A stretch of DNA of 64,000 bases from Phenylobacterium koreense (GCF_040545335.1 NZ_JBEPLU010000001.1:310001-374000), one strand, 5' to 3'; shown: positions 15,228 to 23,830, numbered from the stretch's first letter. Translations and numbers: made by a program. The notes: generated by a model from the letters alone, not told the origin.

Positions 15228-16285
15228 AGACCCTGCGCGGCTACGTCACCCGCATCGTCGCCACCCGCATCATCGGCGCGGCCGCCATCCTGCTCGCCGT
15301 CCTGCAGATTCTCGATCTGCTCGACGTCACCACCGAGATCATCGACCGCGGCCTGGGCGCGGCCGGCGTCCTGCACTACGCCACCCTGCGCCTGCCGCGC
15401 CTCCTGGAGCAGGTGCTGCCACTCAGCGTCCTGGCCGGCGGCCTTTTCGCCTTCGCCCAGCTCGCCCGCGAGAGCGCGGTGATCGCCATGCGCTCGACCG
15501 GTGTCTCGGTCTATCGCCTGATCGGCATCGTCGCCCCGGTCGCCCTTTGCGTCGCGGTCCTCGACTACGTCACCGTCGAGGTCGTCGCCCCGCGCACCGA
15601 CCCGGCCCTGGAAACCTGGTGGGCGCAGACCGCGCCGGCCAGCGACAAACCGGCCGCCGTCCGTTCGTTCCGCGCCGGCGCCGATCTGGTCTTCGCCGCC
15701 CCGGGCGACGAGGCCGGCCGCGCCCTCTCCGACGTGCGCATCTACCGCCGCGACGCCGAAGGCCGGATCACCGAGCGCATCGAGGCCCCCCGCGCCGTCT
15801 ACCAGGACCGCCAGTGGCGGCTGCAACAGCCGCGGATGGTCCGCTTCACCGCCGACGAGGCCATGATCTCCACGGCCCAGCAGCTCGCCTGGGACACGCG
15901 GCTGCGCCCGGCCGACGTCCAGGTGCTGCTCTCGCCCGACCAGGCCCCCAGCGCCGCCAACGCCCGCCGCGCCCTCGCCGGCGGCGGCGCCGAGCGCCCG
16001 GCCAGCTTCTACGCCATGCGCCTGCAACAAGCCCTGGCCGGCCCGCTGTCGGCCGTGGTCATGATGCTGCTCACCGTTCCCGTGGCCCTGGGCAACTTCC
16101 GCAACCGCGAGGGGGCGGTGCTCACCACCTCGGCCCTGGCCGCTGGCCTCGTCTTCCTGGTCGCCGACGGCCTCTTGGTGGCGCTCGGCGAAGGCGGCAT
16201 GCTCAGCCCGATCCTGGCCGCCTGGACCGCCCCGCTGGTGTTCGTGGCCCTGGCCGTGACGGTCCTGCTTCGGATGGAAGGATAA
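15224..16285 (+). CDS. LptG-like permease subunit
   Basis: 353 residues from ATG 15224, overlapping the LptF-like gene by 4 nt. The same topology is visible: N-terminal helices with YVTRIVATRIIGAAAILLAV, a coupling segment LARESAVIAMRSTGVSVYRLIG (about residues 80-101) equal to the LptG region that contacts LptB, a periplasmic jellyroll (about 135-250) and three C-terminal helices. With the preceding gene it would make a heterodimeric permease. It ends 4 nt before the ceramide synthase gene. The two genes and the LptC-like gene at 1683 give three of the four inner-membrane components of an Lpt-type machine. Confidence 0.85.
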   Translation: MKTLRGYVTRIVATRIIGAAAILLAVLQILDLLDVTTEIIDRGLGAAGVLHYATLRLPRLLEQVLPLSVLAGGLFAFAQLARESAVIAMRSTGVSVYRLIGIVAPVALCVAVLDYVTVEVVAPRTDPALETWWAQTAPASDKPAAVRSFRAGADLVFAAPGDEAGRALSDVRIYRRDAEGRITERIEAPRAVYQDRQWRLQQPRMVRFTADEAMISTAQQLAWDTRLRPADVQVLLSPDQAPSAANARRALAGGGAERPASFYAMRLQQALAGPLSAVVMMLLTVPVALGNFRNREGAVLTTSALAAGLVFLVADGLLVALGEGGMLSPILAAWTAPLVFVALAVTVLLRMEG

Positions 16286-16289
16286 TCCC

Positions 16290-17441
16290 GTGACCTCCCG
16301 CTCCGGCGGCCCGGTGACCGTGACCGAGGTCAGGTCGAAGTCCGAGCTCGCCCGCTTCATCCGCGTGCCAATGGACCTGAATCGGCATGATCCCAACTGG
16401 ATCGCGCCGCTGATCAGCGAGCGCCAGGCCGCCCTCAGCGCCGGCTCCAACCCGTTCTTCGAGCACGCCGACGTCCAGTACTGGATCGCCAGCCGCGGCG
16501 GCCGCGACGTCGGCCGCATCAGCGCCCAGATCGACGCCCTGGCGCCGTTGGTTCACGACGCCCATCCCGGCCACTTCGGCATGATCGCCGCCGAAGACGA
16601 CCCCGAGGTCTTCGCCGCCCTCTTCGCCGCCGCCGAGGCCTGGCTGAGGAAGCGCGGCTGCGAGCAGGCCATGGGCCCCTTCAACCTCTCGGTCAACGAA
16701 GAGGTCGGCCTGCTGGTCGACGGCTTCGACACCCCGCCCATGGTGCTGATGGGCCACGACCCGGCCTATGCCGGCCCGCGCATCGAAGAGCAGGGCTACG
16801 CCAAGATCCGGGACCTGTACGCCTATATCTGCCACACCAGCGACGACCTGCCGCCGTCGATCCTCAAGCGTGTCCGCCGTGGCCCGGCCGAGGGCGTCAC
16901 CCTGCGCATGCTCGAGATGAGCCGCTACGACGCCGAGGTCATCGCCCTGACCGAGATCCTCAACGACGCCTGGAGCAACAACTGGGGCTTCACCCCCACT
17001 ACCGAGGCCGAGACCGCCCAGCTCGCCAAGTCGCTGCGGCCGGTGATCGACAAGCGCCTGGTCTGGTTCGCCGAGATCGACGGCGACATCGCCGGCTTCA
17101 TCGCCGTCCTGCCCAATGTGAACGAGGCCATCGCCGACCTGGACGGCAAGCTCCTGCCCTTCGGCTGGGCCAAGCTGCTCTGGCGGCTGAAGGTCTCCGG
17201 CGTGAAGACCGCCCGCGTCCCGCTGATGGGCGTCAAGCGCAAGTACGCGGGCGGCATGCGCGGCCAGCTCATGCCCTTCCAGCTCATCGACGCCGCCGCC
17301 CAACAGGCCCGCGCCCTCGGCTACGAGCGTTTCGAGCTATCCTGGGTGCTCGAGGACAATCTCCCCATGCGCCGCATCGCCGAAACCATCGGCGCCCCTG
17401 CCTACAAGACCTATCGCGTCTACCAGAAGGATCTGGCGTGA
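16290..17441 (+). CDS. bcerS: Bacterial ceramide synthase, GNAT-like acyltransferase
   Basis: 383 residues from GTG 16290. The family has a GNAT-like fold and is annotated in many genomes as an uncharacterised N-acetyltransferase. Characteristic stretches are FIRVPMDLNRHDPNWIAPL (about residues 21-39), GRISAQIDA and GPFNLSVNEEVGLLVDGFDTPPM (about 129-151). In Caulobacter the orthologue next to LptF/G-like genes is bCerS, which acylates the amino group of 3-ketosphinganine; it is reported to be cytoplasmic, and no signal peptide is seen here. It is not related to the eukaryotic TLC-domain ceramide synthases. It overlaps the next gene by 4 nt and belongs to the operon that starts at the HIT gene. 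Confidence 0.82.
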   Translation: MTSRSGGPVTVTEVRSKSELARFIRVPMDLNRHDPNWIAPLISERQAALSAGSNPFFEHADVQYWIASRGGRDVGRISAQIDALAPLVHDAHPGHFGMIAAEDDPEVFAALFAAAEAWLRKRGCEQAMGPFNLSVNEEVGLLVDGFDTPPMVLMGHDPAYAGPRIEEQGYAKIRDLYAYICHTSDDLPPSILKRVRRGPAEGVTLRMLEMSRYDAEVIALTEILNDAWSNNWGFTPTTEAETAQLAKSLRPVIDKRLVWFAEIDGDIAGFIAVLPNVNEAIADLDGKLLPFGWAKLLWRLKVSGVKTARVPLMGVKRKYAGGMRGQLMPFQLIDAAAQQARALGYERFELSWVLEDNLPMRRIAETIGAPAYKTYRVYQKDLA

Positions 17442-18196
17442 CCGCCTTCACCGCCCTCGTCCTGGCCGGCTCGCGCGGCGAGCCCGACGCGCTCACCGCC
17501 TATGCTGGAGTCTCGCACAAGGGCCTGATCGAGCTCTCCGGCCGCACCCTCCTGGAGCGGGTCGTCACCGCCCTCTCCGACGCTGGCGCCAGCCACATCG
17601 GTGTCTCCACCGCCGACGCCGCCATCGCCGACCTCCTTGGCAAGATCAAGGTCGCCGCAACTATCGAGGCTCTGCCGGCCTCGCCCAGTCCCAGCCTCAG
17701 CGTCCGCCAGGGCGCCGAGGCCCTCGGCCTGCCGGTGCTGGTCACCACCGTCGACCACGCCCTCCTGCAGCCCGAATGGGTGATCCGCTTCCTGGCCGAC
17801 GTCCCTGAGCAAACCGATGTCGCCGCCCTGCTCGCCCCCGAAGCCGCTGTCCACGCCGCAGCTCCCGAGACCCAGCGCAGCTACATGCGCTTCGCCGACG
17901 GCCGCTATTCCGGCTGCAACCTCTTCTACCTGCGCAACGCCCGCGCCCTGAACGTGATCGACCTCTGGCGGCGGATCGAGTCCTACCGCAAGCAGCCCTG
18001 GAAGATCGCCGCCATGCTCGGCCCCGGCATGCTGCTCGGCTATCTGATGGGCCGCCTCACCCTGGACCAGGCCGTCGCCCGCCTCGGCGCCAAGGCCGGC
18101 GTCACCGCCACCGCCGTCCGCACCCCCTACGGCCTCGCCGCCGTAGACGTAGACAAGCCCGCCGACCTCGACCTCGTCCGCCAGATCGCAGGCTGA
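17438..18196 (+). CDS. MobA-like NTP transferase of the sphingolipid operon
   Basis: 252 residues from GTG 17438, overlapping bcerS by 4 nt. The N-terminus TALVLAGSRGEPDALTAYAGVSHKGLIEL (about residues 4-32) has the A-G-S-R-G loop and later Lys of MobA/GlmU-type nucleotidyltransferases. TTVDHALL near residue 106 sits where the metal-binding Asp is expected, and the C-terminal AAVDVDKPADLDLV resembles the second metal-binding Asp block. This enzyme class joins NTP to a phosphorylated small molecule. As the last gene of the bcerS operon it is a strong candidate for making the CDP-activated headgroup, such as the phosphoglycerate cytidylyltransferase step known in Caulobacter; the substrate is inferred. 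Confidence 0.7.
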   Translation: MTAFTALVLAGSRGEPDALTAYAGVSHKGLIELSGRTLLERVVTALSDAGASHIGVSTADAAIADLLGKIKVAATIEALPASPSPSLSVRQGAEALGLPVLVTTVDHALLQPEWVIRFLADVPEQTDVAALLAPEAAVHAAAPETQRSYMRFADGRYSGCNLFYLRNARALNVIDLWRRIESYRKQPWKIAAMLGPGMLLGYLMGRLTLDQAVARLGAKAGVTATAVRTPYGLAAVDVDKPADLDLVRQIAG

Positions 18197-18222
18197 TCCT
18201 CTCCCGGCTAAACCGCCAACTC

Positions 18223-18370
18223 CCTTCTCCCCTTGCGGGAGAAGGTGGCCCGCGCAGCGGGTCGGATGAGGGGCTACGCGCCCCAGCACCCAGACGATTG
18301 GGAAGCCGAACCTCAGCTCCCGCTCATCAATCCGCCTCCGGCGGCCACCTTCTCCCACGAGGGGAGAAGG
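18223..18370. repeat. Pair of CCTTCTCCC-family inverted repeats
   Basis: Two hairpin elements lie between convergent genes: CCTTCTCCCC-TTG-CGGGAGAAGG at 18223-18245, followed by GTGGCCCGCGCAGCGGGTCGGATGAGGGG, and CCTTCTCCCACGAGGGGAGAAGG at 18348-18370, preceded by a CCGCCTCCGGCGGCCA hairpin. The two face each other in the manner of bacterial interspersed mosaic elements. They may terminate transcription from both sides. Confidence 0.75.
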
Positions 18371-18378
18371 ATAAGCCC

Positions 18379-20406
18379 CTACTTCGCCACGCTCGCCGGA
18401 GGCGGCGCCGCGAACGGCTTGATGTTCAGGTGCTGGTAGATCTCGGCCGGGTAGTAGGCCACCCCGCCGACCATGGTCATGCGCACCTTGCGGATGTCGC
18501 TGATGTTCTTGGTCGGATCGCCGTCGACCAGGATGAAGTCGGCCAGCTTGCCGCGCTCGATCGAGCCCAGCGAGGCCTCGCGGCCGAAGTAGGTCTCCGC
18601 GTCCAGGGTCGCCAGCCGCAGGGTCTTGCCGGGCGAGATGCCGGCCTTCACGTAGAGCTCGAGCTCGCGCAGCAGCGAGAAGCCGGTGCCGTCGTCGGTG
18701 CTGGGCAGCAGTTGGACGCCCTTGTCATCCAGCATCTTCAGCACTTCCAGCACCTTGGCGAAGCCGCTGTGGTAGTCGGCGTCCTGCTGTGGGCTGTCGA
18801 TGGTCACGAAGTTGCGCTTGCGATAGCGCTGGTAGCCGATCGGCACGTGCGACAGGTAGGGCGCGTCGCCCTCCTGCACCTGGCCCGACCGCGACAGCAT
18901 CAGCCGCTCGAGGATCATCGCCGTGGTGTCCAGGGCGATTTTCTTCTGCTGCATCAGGGCGACGGTCTGCTGCACCCGCGGCGAGGCGAGGTCCAGCGAG
19001 CCGGCGCGCGCCATGCCGGTCAGGCGTAGCGGGGTGCGGGTGTCTTCGGTGGGGTCGAGGATCCAGCCCAGCATGAGCTGGTTGATATGGGCGATGTCGT
19101 TGTAGCCGTCCTTGATCACCCGGTCGGGCGAAGAGAAGGCCGGGACGTGGCCGGTGACTCCCATGCTCAGCCGGTGCGCCTCGGCGGCGATCGGCGCGAC
19201 CCAGTCGGGGTTCATCGAGTTGTAGATCTTGATCTGCCAGTAGCCGCGGTCGGCGTACCAGCGCACGTCCTTCAGCGCGTCGTCCAGGCTGTCGGCGATG
19301 AAGCCGTGGCGCGCCGAATAGGGGCTGCGGCCTTCGAGGAAGCCGTTGCGCACGATCCGCGGCCCGGCCAGCTTGCCGGTCTCCAGCCCGTCCAGCCAGC
19401 CCAGCAGCTCTTCGTTGTAGTTCCCCTGGTCGCGGGTCGCCGTGACGCCCGCCGCCAGGTTGAAGAGGTTCGACGACAGCGAGGTGTGCGAGTGCATGTC
19501 GTGCAGGCCGGGGACCAGCGTCCCGCCCTGGCCGTCGATCACCGCCTCGCCGGCCGGCGAGGCCAGCGCGCCCTCCTGCGGCTCGACGCCGGTGATCTTG
19601 TCCTTGAAGACGACCACGGTCGAAAGGCCGCCGACCGTCATGGTCTTGGGATCGAACACCCGGACGTTGCGGATGCGGACCGGCGTCTCGAACCGGTGGG
19701 CCAGCTTGGCCTGCGCGTCCATCGCCTCCTGCAGCTCGATCTCCTGGCTGACCTTCTGCAGCGCCGGCACGTTACCTTCCGCGCCTTCGCGGATCAGGCT
19801 GCCGCTCAGGGTGCCGAACAGTTCGCCCTTGGCGTCGATCAGCACATGGCTGGGCGACATGTCGATGCCCGACAGCTCATAGACCGTGACCGGGATCGCC
19901 TTCGCGCCCTCGCCCAGGGTCAGTTTGCGCACTTCCTTCAGGCGCATCTCGCCGGCCGGCGCCAACGGCAGGGTGTGGTTCGGGGCTTTCAGCAGCGCCT
20001 TCACATAGACGCCCAGCATCCACGGGCTGGCGTCGTTGGCCGCATAGAGGATCGGCCGCGAGGCCGCGATCTGGCCCTTGTCGGCCTGGCTGGTCCACTC
20101 GGCCTTGCCCGCCGCCCAGGTGAAGCGCTCCTGCACCGGGCTGCCGAACAGCGAGGAACCGTCGATCGACCAGCTCACCGGCATGCCCGAGGCGTCGAAC
20201 GCGATCGTCTCCTTGGCCTTGGGGCCGCGGCCGTTGTTGCTGACGGCGTAGTCGACGGTGGCGCTCTTGGCCTGCACGTCGGCGGTCAGGTGGCCGACCT
20301 TCTCGCCATTGGCGATCACCACGAACTTCTGGACCTCGGCCGCCGCAGGACCGACGAGCCCGGCCGCAAGGCTGAGGGCGAGCAATGAGACGCGAGCTGA
20401 AATCAT
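18379..20406 (-). CDS. Secreted metal-dependent amidohydrolase with extra N-terminal domain
   Basis: 675 residues from ATG 20406; the frame is open further upstream but MISARVSLLALSLAAGLVG followed by PAAA-E is a clear signal peptide. Residues about 24-245 form an extra beta-rich domain of unknown type. The amidohydrolase barrel starts near residue 270 with FDPKTMTVGG. Metal ligands are seen in HDMHSHTSLSS (H-x-H), the IKIYNS Lys, GHVPAF, IAHINQL and TDDGTG (Asp), and the domain ends with LADFILVDGDP. COG1228 members from Caulobacter and relatives include prolidases and L-Arg/Lys carboxypeptidases. Its neighbours are peptidases, so a peptide or aminoacyl amide substrate is likely. It lies 75 nt downstream of an S10 peptidase gene on the same strand. 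Confidence 0.8.
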   Translation of the reverse strand: MISARVSLLALSLAAGLVGPAAAEVQKFVVIANGEKVGHLTADVQAKSATVDYAVSNNGRGPKAKETIAFDASGMPVSWSIDGSSLFGSPVQERFTWAAGKAEWTSQADKGQIAASRPILYAANDASPWMLGVYVKALLKAPNHTLPLAPAGEMRLKEVRKLTLGEGAKAIPVTVYELSGIDMSPSHVLIDAKGELFGTLSGSLIREGAEGNVPALQKVSQEIELQEAMDAQAKLAHRFETPVRIRNVRVFDPKTMTVGGLSTVVVFKDKITGVEPQEGALASPAGEAVIDGQGGTLVPGLHDMHSHTSLSSNLFNLAAGVTATRDQGNYNEELLGWLDGLETGKLAGPRIVRNGFLEGRSPYSARHGFIADSLDDALKDVRWYADRGYWQIKIYNSMNPDWVAPIAAEAHRLSMGVTGHVPAFSSPDRVIKDGYNDIAHINQLMLGWILDPTEDTRTPLRLTGMARAGSLDLASPRVQQTVALMQQKKIALDTTAMILERLMLSRSGQVQEGDAPYLSHVPIGYQRYRKRNFVTIDSPQQDADYHSGFAKVLEVLKMLDDKGVQLLPSTDDGTGFSLLRELELYVKAGISPGKTLRLATLDAETYFGREASLGSIERGKLADFILVDGDPTKNISDIRKVRMTMVGGVAYYPAEIYQHLNIKPFAAPPPASVAK

Positions 20407-20439
20407 CGGGCTAAGCTTTTCATTTAGAGCAAAAAATTC

Positions 20440-20458
20440 CCTTCTCCCGGGGAGAAGG
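20440..20458. repeat. Intergenic inverted repeat (CCTTCTCCC family)
   Basis: CCTTCTCCC-G-GGGAGAAGG is a perfect 9-bp stem with a 1-nt centre, between the S10 peptidase and the amidohydrolase. It may attenuate the downstream gene. Confidence 0.7.
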
Positions 20459-20481
20459 ACAAGTCCGGCGCGCCCCGCCAC

Positions 20482-21948
20482 CTACGGCCGGACGAACTTG
20501 CGCACGGCCTCGCTCAGCGCGGTGTGGTTGGCCGGATCGGTGAACACCGAGTGGCCGCCGTCGAAGAAGGCCGCGGTCAGTTGCGCGCTCGGCACGCCGG
20601 CCTGGTCGAGGGCGTAGCGCGCGCCATAGGGCGGGGTGGTGATGTCGTAATAGCCCGCCGCCCAGAACAGCCGCAGCTTCGGATTGGCCTGCATGGCCTT
20701 GCCGATATAGCCGTTGACGTCGGCCATGCCCTCGTAATCCCAGGCCGAATTCACATCGAGATTCAGCGAGTTGTAGGTCTCCGCGGTGCGGAACTTCAGG
20801 TCGCGCCTGTAGTAGGACTCCAGCGCGTTCATCCCCTCGGCGATCTTCAGCGCCCCGGTCGGCGCCGGGCCCGGCGGCCGCGGCGCGGCGTAGTTCATCC
20901 CCGGGTCGTCATAGGGCGGTCGCTTGGCCGGTGCGTCCAGTCGCGCCGTCGCCCGGCCGTCGAGCTGGCCGGTGCGCAGGCCCTGGTCCTTCAGCAGGTT
21001 GAACATGAAGTCCTCGCGGCGCAGCCGCAGGTCCTTGGAGAGGATGAAGTCCGCCGGCAGCCCGATCAGCGCCGACATCTTCTCGGCGATCTGACGCTTT
21101 CTTTCCGCCGGCAGGCTCGCGCCCTGGATCAAGGCGTTGACGTATTCCGTCCGCGCGAACTCGACCGCCTCGTCGTGCACCTGCTGCACGCTGCGGCCGG
21201 CGCGGTCCATCTTCTGGTGATACCAGGCCGTCGTCGCAAAGGTCGGCAGGCTGGTCACATAGGGCATTTCGCGCCCCGACGGATTGCCCACCAGCGCGAA
21301 CAGCAGGATGCCGTCGAGCTTCAGGTCGTCGCCGATCTTGGTGATCATCGCCGCCCGCGTGGTGCCGTAGCTCTGGCCGAGCATGTAGCGCGGCGAGGCC
21401 TCGCGCCCGTTGGCCTTCAGCCAGTCGAGCATCACGGTCTTCACCTCCTGGGCGTCGCCGGTGCGGCTCCAGAAGATCTTGCCGTCGACACCCGGGAACG
21501 GCCGGCTGTAGCCGGTGCCGATCGGATCGATGAACACCAGGTCCGTGGCGTCGAGGATGCTGTCGGGATTGTCGACCATCACCTGGTTCGGCCCGTCCTC
21601 GGTGCGCTTCTTCGGACCGAACGCGCCGAAGTGCAGCGGCGTAGTCGAGGCGCCCGGCCCGCCGTTGAACAGGAAGAGGACCGGCCGGCCTGCGTCCTTC
21701 TTGTCGGTCCGCACATAGGACGTGGTGACGACCGAACCGGTCGGCGCGCCCTTCTCGTCGGTCAGGAAGGTCTCGGCGACGATCGCCTTGTAGGCGACCT
21801 TCTGGCCGTGGAAGACGCCCGAATGCTGCGTCACCGCGACGACCGGCGCCCGGCTCGCGGTCAACGGCGCCGCGGGCTGGGCCAGGGCCGCCGTCCCCGG
21901 CGCTGCGGCCAGCACGGCCCCGGCCATCAGAAGCGCGCGTAACATCAT
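20482..21948 (-). CDS. Secreted S10-type serine carboxypeptidase
   Basis: 488 residues with a signal peptide (MMLRALLMAGAVLAAAPGTAALA). An alpha/beta hydrolase with S10 motifs: LFLFNGGPGAST (oxyanion region, about residues 92-103), LGQSYGTTRA with the nucleophile Ser (the usual GESYG is GQSYG here), AAGYYDITTPPYGARYALDQ with the catalytic Asp, and DGGHSVF with the catalytic His near the C-terminus. The family removes C-terminal residues from peptides in acidic conditions; exported bacterial forms are thought to work on peptides in the periplasm. It is divergent from a second S10 gene at 22343, and the amidohydrolase follows downstream. Confidence 0.85.
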   Translation of the reverse strand: MMLRALLMAGAVLAAAPGTAALAQPAAPLTASRAPVVAVTQHSGVFHGQKVAYKAIVAETFLTDEKGAPTGSVVTTSYVRTDKKDAGRPVLFLFNGGPGASTTPLHFGAFGPKKRTEDGPNQVMVDNPDSILDATDLVFIDPIGTGYSRPFPGVDGKIFWSRTGDAQEVKTVMLDWLKANGREASPRYMLGQSYGTTRAAMITKIGDDLKLDGILLFALVGNPSGREMPYVTSLPTFATTAWYHQKMDRAGRSVQQVHDEAVEFARTEYVNALIQGASLPAERKRQIAEKMSALIGLPADFILSKDLRLRREDFMFNLLKDQGLRTGQLDGRATARLDAPAKRPPYDDPGMNYAAPRPPGPAPTGALKIAEGMNALESYYRRDLKFRTAETYNSLNLDVNSAWDYEGMADVNGYIGKAMQANPKLRLFWAAGYYDITTPPYGARYALDQAGVPSAQLTAAFFDGGHSVFTDPANHTALSEAVRKFVRP

Positions 21949-22112
21949 GGTCTCTCTCCCGACGCGGGCCGGCGACGAGTCCGCATGACGTCGCGCATAA
22001 ATCGTTCCCCGGGCCTTGGACGAAACGATAGCGGCGCCGGACAGAAATTCTTTTCGAACTCACCCCCCCGGACATCAAGCCGCACATGGCCTAGTCGCGT
22101 TTGTGGGGGACG

Positions 22113-22160
22113 GCCGATAGCTTATGCCGATTGCCGATAGGCTGCCGATAGGCTGCCGAT
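22113..22160. repeat. Short tandem array of GCCGATAG units
   Basis: GCCGAT begins at 22113, 22126, 22133, 22144 and 22155. The last three copies are spaced by exactly 11 bp (GCCGATAGGCT), about one helical turn. The array looks like a slippage-prone microsatellite, or phased half-sites for a DNA-binding protein. Confidence 0.7.
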
Positions 22161-22207
22161 AGCGCCAATTCGTCGGGCATAGGGTTGAGCTCTCCTCCGC
22201 ATCCGCC

Positions 22208-22220
22208 GCATGGACCATGC
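22208..22220. promoter_or_regulatory. GCAT-N5-ATGC dyad, candidate Lrp-type operator (copy 4)
   Basis: GCAT-GGACC-ATGC, flanked as C-GCAT...ATGC-AGG like the copy at 33326. It lies 123 nt upstream of the plus-strand S10 start. The same spaced dyad occurs three times around the lrp gene at 33366, which suggests one regulator for the island. Confidence 0.5.
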
Positions 22221-22342
22221 AGGGCTCCGCTTTGGCGATGCATAAACCGGCCCGGCGCGCCCCCCGCTTCCGGCGAGATCGACAAGATAATGCACGGATC
22301 GGCGCTTAACCTGACGATAGAGCCGTATCATGGAGTTCCCGC

Positions 22343-23830
22343 GTGCGTTTGAAGACTGCCGCCGCCGCCCTCGTCCTGCTCGTCGGGACGGCGCCCCTCG
22401 CCCACGCCCGGAACGCCCCGGCGGCGCTTGAGCAGGCGGCCCCGATCGCCTTCGCCACGCATCACTCCGGAACCTTCAACGGCCAGAAAATCAAATACTT
22501 GGCGACGGTCGGCGAGACGATCGTGAACAACGACGAGGGCGAGCCGGTCGTCCGCTTCGTCACCACCTCCTACGTCCGCGAGGGCGTGAAGGACCAGGCC
22601 TCGCGCCCGGTGATCTTCCTGTTCAACGGCGGCCCCTCGACCGCCTCGGCCTGGCTGCGCATGGGCGCCTTCGGTCCGCGCCGCATCTCCGCGCCGCAGG
22701 ACCCAAAGGCCGAAATCCCCAAGCCTTACAAGGTCGTAGACAACACCTACACCGTCCTCGACGTCGCCGACCTGGTGTTCATCGACCCGCCCGAGACCGG
22801 CTTCAGCCGCGTCCTGCCGGCCGGCAAGCGCGCGGATTTCTACGAGGTCGACGGCGACGCCGCCGCCGTCTCGCGCTTCGTCGAGACCTGGCTCAAGGCC
22901 AACGGCCGCGAGGCCTCGCCGAAGTATCTGCTGGCCGAAAGCTACGGCACCCTGCGCGCGACGGTGATGGCCGGCGACCTGGCGAAGACCATGCCCCTCG
23001 ACGGGGTGATGCTGTTCGGCCAGGCGGTGAACATGATCGAGACCAGCCAGCGGCCGGGCAATCCGATCTCGTTCGCGACCAACATCACGGCCCTGGCCGC
23101 CATCGCCGCCTATCACGGCCGAGCGGACACCCAGGGCAAGCCGATCGCCGAGTTCGTGGACGAGGCCTACGCCTTCGGCATGGGCGAGTACCTGCAGGCC
23201 CTGGTGAAGGGCAACGAACTCCCCGCGGCCGAGCGCCAGCGCATCGCCCAGCGCCTGCAGGCGTTCACCGGGATCAGCGCCGACTACTACCTGGCGCACG
23301 ACCTGATCATCTCGAAGGTCGACTTCGTGAAGGAGCTGCTGAAGGACCAGGGCCAGGTGCTGGGCATGTACGACGCTCGCTACGCCGGCCCGGCCGCCGC
23401 GCCCGGCCAGCGGCCCACCGACCCGTTCGGTAAGGTCTCGGACATGGTCGAGCCCGCGCTGAAGGAGCACCTGGCCAAGGACCTGGGGGTCACCCTGCCC
23501 GCCAGCGACTACCGGATGGCCGCGCCCGACACCCGCAACTGGGACTGGTCGCCGACCAGCGGCATCGGCGGCCCGTTCAACGACTTTGATTATCAAGCCA
23601 ATTTCGCCGCCGCCCTGAAGGCCAAGCCGGACTTCCGGCTGATGATCGGCACCGGCCTCTACGACACGACGACCACGGTCGGCCCGGCCCGCTACCTGAA
23701 GGCCAAGGGCGTCCTGCCGCCCGACCGCGTGCAACTGCGCCAGTACGAGGGTGGGCACATGTCCTACACCAACGAGGATGCGCTCAAGGCCATGACCAGC
23801 GACGTCCGGGCCTTCGTGACGGGGCGCTAA
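22343..23830 (+). CDS. Secreted S10-type serine carboxypeptidase
   Basis: 495 residues from GTG 22343, which is followed by a signal peptide (RLKTAAAALVLLVGTAPLAHA). S10 motifs are FLFNGGPSTASAWLRMGAFGPR, LLAESYGTLRA with the nucleophile Ser, GTGLYDTTTTVGPARYLK with the Asp, and YEGGHMSYTNED with the His. The oxyanion segment reads GGPST rather than GGPGS, a change also found in some bacterial paralogues. It is clearly homologous to the genes at 20482 and 36963. The gene is monocistronic: the next gene is convergent, 21 nt past the stop. Confidence 0.85.
   Translation: MRLKTAAAALVLLVGTAPLAHARNAPAALEQAAPIAFATHHSGTFNGQKIKYLATVGETIVNNDEGEPVVRFVTTSYVREGVKDQASRPVIFLFNGGPSTASAWLRMGAFGPRRISAPQDPKAEIPKPYKVVDNTYTVLDVADLVFIDPPETGFSRVLPAGKRADFYEVDGDAAAVSRFVETWLKANGREASPKYLLAESYGTLRATVMAGDLAKTMPLDGVMLFGQAVNMIETSQRPGNPISFATNITALAAIAAYHGRADTQGKPIAEFVDEAYAFGMGEYLQALVKGNELPAAERQRIAQRLQAFTGISADYYLAHDLIISKVDFVKELLKDQGQVLGMYDARYAGPAAAPGQRPTDPFGKVSDMVEPALKEHLAKDLGVTLPASDYRMAAPDTRNWDWSPTSGIGGPFNDFDYQANFAAALKAKPDFRLMIGTGLYDTTTTVGPARYLKAKGVLPPDRVQLRQYEGGHMSYTNEDALKAMTSDVRAFVTGR

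Larger units (their letters stand above)
21949..22342. promoter_or_regulatory. 394-bp divergent intergenic region between two S10 peptidase genes
   Basis: No gene is seen. The region must carry both promoters. It contains a short tandem array of GCCGATAG units (22113-22160), a GCAT-N5-ATGC dyad (22208-22220) and A/T-richer stretches near 21990-22060 and 22290-22335. Confidence 0.6.

Noticed and set aside
20524-21942. Plus-strand open frame of 472 codons opposite the S10 gene
   Set aside because: Shadow of the minus-strand peptidase, which has a signal peptide and intact catalytic motifs.
22113-22160. Possible CRISPR array
   Set aside because: Units are about 8-11 bp without spacers of constant length, and no cas genes are present.
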